This document shows, piece after piece, positions 33,225 to 36,234 of a stretch of 36,234 nt of DNA (the stretch's first letter is position 1; each line of letters begins with the position of its first letter). A model generated the notes under the pieces. The model made no database searches and was not told the origin of the DNA. It saw nothing but the letters and a program-made list of their open reading frames with translations. Source of the stretch: CAYYJS01 sp964472315 (GTDB lineage: Bacteria; Verrucomicrobiota; Kiritimatiellia; UBA8416); NCBI GenBank assembly GCA_964472315.1, contig CAYYJS010000033.1, positions 1 through 36,234 on the forward strand, read 5' to 3'. The translations under genes were made by a program, and so were the position numbers.

Positions 33225-35822
33225 TCACAGTTCCACCGCCTTCCGGCGGTAGCGAATCCGCACGGTCTCCGCGACCGTATTGAGGACGAAGGTCATCACA
33301 AACAGCACCAGAGCGGCCAGGAACAGCGTGCGGTAGTGGGTGCTGTCGCGCACCGCCTCCGGCAACTCGACCGCGATGTTGGCCGAGAGGGTGCGGAAGC
33401 CGTTGAAGAGATTCCATTCCATGACCGGCGTATTGCCCGCCGCCATCAATACGATCATCGTCTCGCCCACCGCCCGCCCGAGGCCGATCATGACGGCCGA
33501 GAAGAGCCCGCTCATGGCGGTGGGAACCACGATGCGCACGGCGGTCTGCCACGGCGTGGCGCCCGCGCCGAGGGAGGCGGAGCGCAGATGGTCAGGCACC
33601 GCCGCCAGGGCGTCTTCCGCCAGGGTATAGATGATGGGGATGATGGCGAACCCCATGACGAAGCCGACCACCAGCGCATTGCGCTGCACATAGGTGCCGA
33701 CCACGCTCCCGCGCGGGTCAAGACCCAGGCCGGCCAGGCCGGCGCCCAGCGCGGCGGCGACGGGCAGCGTGAGCGCCGCCGCCATGAGAAACTTGAGGAC
33801 GTCCGCCACCGCGCAGCGGCGGCGGCTCCAGGCGCGGCTCTTGCGTCGCAGCCACGGGTTCACCGCCACGCTGAAGCCCCACGCGGTCAGCAGCGCGGCG
33901 ACGGGGTACAGCAAGGCCGCCCAGCCGCCGGCGGCGCCGCCTACCTGTCCGTCCAGCCAGCGCATGATGTCTCCGGCAAAGCAAAGCCGTTCGATCAGGG
34001 GCCCGCCGGCCGCGGCCAGCGACAAGCCCGCCGGAACGGTCAGAGCCATCATGGGAAGCCGCCAGTGGCACGCTCGCAACGTCACACGGGACGGGGCCAG
34101 TTGCCATAGGTAGGCCCCCGCCAGAAACATGGCCGGAACGAATACGAAAGCCGCCAGGATGGCCGGCAGCACCCCCGCCACCAGAGGCGCGAACACCAGG
34201 GCGGCCAGAAACCCCAGCACCACGCTCGGCAGGCTCGCCATCATCTCGACCAGCGGCTTGATGACGGTGCGCGCACGGGGGTGCAGGAACTCGCTCGTGA
34301 AAATCGCCGCCAGCAGCGCGATCGGCACGCCGAAAAACAACGAGAAGACGGTGGCTTTGACGGTGCCGAATACCAGAGGCACAAGTCCGAACTTGGGTTC
34401 GAAATCGTCGGTGCCCGACGACGACTGCCAGACGTGGGCGGGCTGGGCCGCACCTTCATACCAGACCGGACCGAATAACGCACCCAGCGTGGCTTCCGGA
34501 TGGCGCGGGTCCATGCGCCAGCACGCCAATTGCCCCCCGGCGACCGCAACCAGGCCGTCGTCCTTGGGGGCGATCGTGAGGGCGGCCACCGGCGCGGTCC
34601 AACCGGGAACGCGCTCCTCGCCGAGCCGCTTGCCGCTGGTCACGTGGAAGAGACGGACGGCGCCATCGGCATACCCCGCGGCGAACATGCGGATGCGCTG
34701 GGACGTGGCCAGAGACGAAACCGCCGCGCCCTGGCCGGGGAACGTGTGCGCCGCGACGAGTTGCGTGCGACTGCGCGCGTCGCCCGCCTGCTGTTCGACA
34801 TTGACGGGAAACCAGGCGCGCACGCGGCCACTGGAATCGCCCACCAGCAGCGTGGATCGCCCCAACAGATACCGGCAGGCGGTGATCGTCAGGCCCGGAC
34901 CGTCCAGCAGCGCGGTCTCGTCCATGAAGGTCGGTTTCTCGAAGTCGCGCAGATCGTAACGGAGGAGCGCACCGTCTTCGTACACGAGCGTCAGGGTATC
35001 GGCCAGTTCGGACAGGGCCAGAAAGAGGGGCGGTGCGCCGTTGGGACGGGGTTGCGTCGGAACCCGGGCCGCGACCCTGGCGAGCGTGACCTTGCCGGTG
35101 AGGATGTTCTTGCGCCGCGTGAGGCGCGAAACAAAGGCATCCCCGTTCTCATGAAAGCCGGCGATGAACTCGCCGGTGGAGGACGCCGTCCGGTCCACCA
35201 ATCGAACCGGGCTCCCGGATTCCTCGGCCAGGGGCTCATTGACGGTAAAGGCGACGCCTTGCGACCGCAGTTGTCCGGTCGGCAACCGCACCCAGACGCG
35301 GCCGTCCGCCTCGGCGGTCGCGCCTGCGTTGAGAGCCCGTGCCGCGGCGGGCGCATCCGCATCCGCGGCGAAATCGGTCCGGAACCCGAGGTCCGCCAGG
35401 GCGATCGAGCCGTCGTCGAGCCCGAGGACGGCTTCGGTCCCGGCCATGGAAAAGGCGGCGGCCGTCACCGTGCGGCCGGGCATGAGTTCCCGTGACTCAA
35501 GCGATTGGCCGCTGTCCATCGAGAAGATCTCGATGCGGCCTCCGGGCTGGTAGACCCAGCCGATGAGCTGGTATTCGTCAACCGTCAAGCGCGTCGGCGC
35601 CGTGCCCTTCCGGACCGTGAAGGTGGAGGGGCTGGAGATTTCCGACGGTTTCAGGAGGGGGATGGCGACCCAGAGCAGGTAGAGAAAGACCGTCGAAACG
35701 GCCACGAGGGTACCGATCCCGCCGACGGTAATCATCAGGCGGGAGATCACATCGCCGGCGCGAACCGACCAAGTGGTCTTCTTCTTCCTCGCCCGTCCGC
35801 TGAATGCCTTGGCCCCCGACAT
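33225..35822 (-). CDS. pstC: Phosphate ABC transporter permease PstC with a beta-propeller-like insert
   Basis: An 865-residue permease, nearly three times the usual length. The start at 35822 is set by GGAG eight bases upstream; an upstream GTG at 35882 is rejected because it lies before the hairpin. After a first membrane helix (about 26-55) comes a periplasmic region of about 400 residues. It has WD-like repeats such as AAFSMAGTEAVLGLDDGSIALADL, MFAAGYADGAVRLFHVTSGKRL and LVAVAGGQLACWRM, suggesting a seven-bladed or partial propeller. The permease core begins near residue 470 (FGLVPLVFGTVKATVFSLFFG), with the EAA loop LRSASLGAGATPWQTAVRIVVPTAMSG near the end. It forms the channel with PstA. 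The insert could sense or hold PstS or another periplasmic partner. Confidence 0.93.
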   Translation of the reverse strand: MSGAKAFSGRARKKKTTWSVRAGDVISRLMITVGGIGTLVAVSTVFLYLLWVAIPLLKPSEISSPSTFTVRKGTAPTRLTVDEYQLIGWVYQPGGRIEIFSMDSGQSLESRELMPGRTVTAAAFSMAGTEAVLGLDDGSIALADLGFRTDFAADADAPAAARALNAGATAEADGRVWVRLPTGQLRSQGVAFTVNEPLAEESGSPVRLVDRTASSTGEFIAGFHENGDAFVSRLTRRKNILTGKVTLARVAARVPTQPRPNGAPPLFLALSELADTLTLVYEDGALLRYDLRDFEKPTFMDETALLDGPGLTITACRYLLGRSTLLVGDSSGRVRAWFPVNVEQQAGDARSRTQLVAAHTFPGQGAAVSSLATSQRIRMFAAGYADGAVRLFHVTSGKRLGEERVPGWTAPVAALTIAPKDDGLVAVAGGQLACWRMDPRHPEATLGALFGPVWYEGAAQPAHVWQSSSGTDDFEPKFGLVPLVFGTVKATVFSLFFGVPIALLAAIFTSEFLHPRARTVIKPLVEMMASLPSVVLGFLAALVFAPLVAGVLPAILAAFVFVPAMFLAGAYLWQLAPSRVTLRACHWRLPMMALTVPAGLSLAAAGGPLIERLCFAGDIMRWLDGQVGGAAGGWAALLYPVAALLTAWGFSVAVNPWLRRKSRAWSRRRCAVADVLKFLMAAALTLPVAAALGAGLAGLGLDPRGSVVGTYVQRNALVVGFVMGFAIIPIIYTLAEDALAAVPDHLRSASLGAGATPWQTAVRIVVPTAMSGLFSAVMIGLGRAVGETMIVLMAAGNTPVMEWNLFNGFRTLSANIAVELPEAVRDSTHYRTLFLAALVLFVMTFVLNTVAETVRIRYRRKAVEL

Positions 35823-35842
35823 GGATCTGCTCCGAGAAGAGA

Positions 35843-35871
35843 GCGGCGGGACGCTTCCCGCATCCCGCCGC
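35843..35871. terminator. Hairpin between pstS and pstC
   Basis: GCGGCGGGA (35843-35851) and TCCCGCCGC (35863-35871) form a perfect 9-bp GC stem with an 11-base loop. In the direction of transcription it follows pstS and is itself followed by a pyrimidine-rich stretch. Such a stem would make pstS mRNA more abundant than the permease genes, as is common in pst operons. Confidence 0.5.
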
Positions 35872-35902
35872 CCTGGAATCACTCAGGTCCGCTCCGCCGA
35901 AC

Positions 35903-36234
35903 TCAGAAATCGGGCGTGATGCCGACCTTCTTCAGCGTTTCGCGGGCGATGTCCGCCGTGACGGGGAAATACCCGTCCTTCACGACGTCCTGCTGACCCT
36001 GCTTGCTGAACACATAACGGATGAACTCGCGGCGCAAAGGATCCAGCGCCGCGCCCGGCTTGGCGTTCACATACACGTAGAGAAAGCGCGCCAGCGGATA
36101 CTCGCCGGTGTATGCGTTCTCGGGCGTCGCCTCGATCATCTGGCCTTCCGCGGAGGCCAGGGGCACGGCGCGCACGTCAGCGGTCTTGTAACCGATGCCG
36201 CTGTAGCCGATGCCGCCCTTGTCCGAGGCCACGC
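35903..36234 (-). CDS. pstS: Periplasmic phosphate-binding protein PstS, C-terminal part
   Basis: The 5' end lies outside the window, leaving about 110 C-terminal residues. The patterns KGGIGYSGIGY, ENAYTGEYPLARFLYVYVN and REFIRYVFSKQGQQDVVKDGYFPV are those of PstS, whose C-terminal lobe closes over phosphate. It is the first visible gene of pstS-pstC-pstA-pstB-phoU::arsC, all on the minus strand. Order and sequence agree, so the call is secure even though the signal peptide and most ligands are not visible. Confidence 0.93.
   Translation of the reverse strand, partial: VASDKGGIGYSGIGYKTADVRAVPLASAEGQMIEATPENAYTGEYPLARFLYVYVNAKPGAALDPLRREFIRYVFSKQGQQDVVKDGYFPVTADIARETLKKVGITPDF

Noticed and set aside
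31197..34109. Plus-strand open frame of 970 codons opposite pstB, pstA and pstC
   Set aside because: Lies against three confident pst genes; the translation is rich in H, R, Q and G with no motif, as expected for GC-rich antisense frames.

Overview
The window is GC-rich, densely coded Gram-negative DNA. The evidence for an outer membrane is a TonB-dependent receptor, TonB/ExbB/ExbD genes and several exported proteins. Decayed intergenic repeats (10-bp ATTCG units, 'ccatcattcca' words, 'ttggacattcc' words) remind me of PVC-superphylum genomes such as Kiritimatiellota or Verrucomicrobiota. That placement rests on memory and general character, so confidence is low to moderate. No rRNA, tRNA, CRISPR array or intact insertion sequence was seen.

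Layout. (1) 1-2.1 kb: two antitoxin/PIN-toxin modules on the minus strand, each followed by a copy of the same hairpin-bearing repeat and each preceded by a promoter that would give an almost leaderless mRNA. (2) 2.4-9.5 kb: a TIM-barrel glycosidase-like protein, divergent from a PHP-phosphoesterase/GT4 fusion; a second GT4 enzyme; and an exported ankyrin-repeat protein. (3) 9.5-24.4 kb, minus strand: a run of about 15 kb that looks like one self-contained TonB uptake system. In transcription order it has a secreted beta-helix protein, a membrane-anchored half-length paralogue, a repeat-helical protein, a large TonB-dependent receptor, a DUF3450-like coiled-coil protein, a long TtpC-like ExbB, a short ExbB, ExbD, TonB, a TPR protein and a small beta-barrel-like protein. 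(4) 25.0-29.1 kb, plus strand: three genes coupled by ATGA overlaps, namely a membrane GT2 glycosyltransferase, an exported glycosidase-like protein and a sulfotransferase. (5) 29.2-36.2 kb, minus strand: the high-affinity phosphate operon pstS(partial)-pstC-pstA-pstB, ending in a gene that fuses PhoU to a thioredoxin-type arsenate reductase.

How the parts may work together. The Ton block carries its own receptor and energy-transducing complex, so it can be read as a dedicated importer whose secreted beta-helix proteins act on or bind the substrate. Its closeness to pst raises the possibility that it serves phosphorus acquisition, but no Pho box was recognised and this is inference. The GT2/glycosidase/sulfotransferase operon and the GT4/PHP genes suggest synthesis or remodelling of an envelope or extracellular glycan, possibly sulfated. 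The PhoU-ArsC fusion would place arsenate detoxification under the same operon that raises phosphate, and hence arsenate, uptake.
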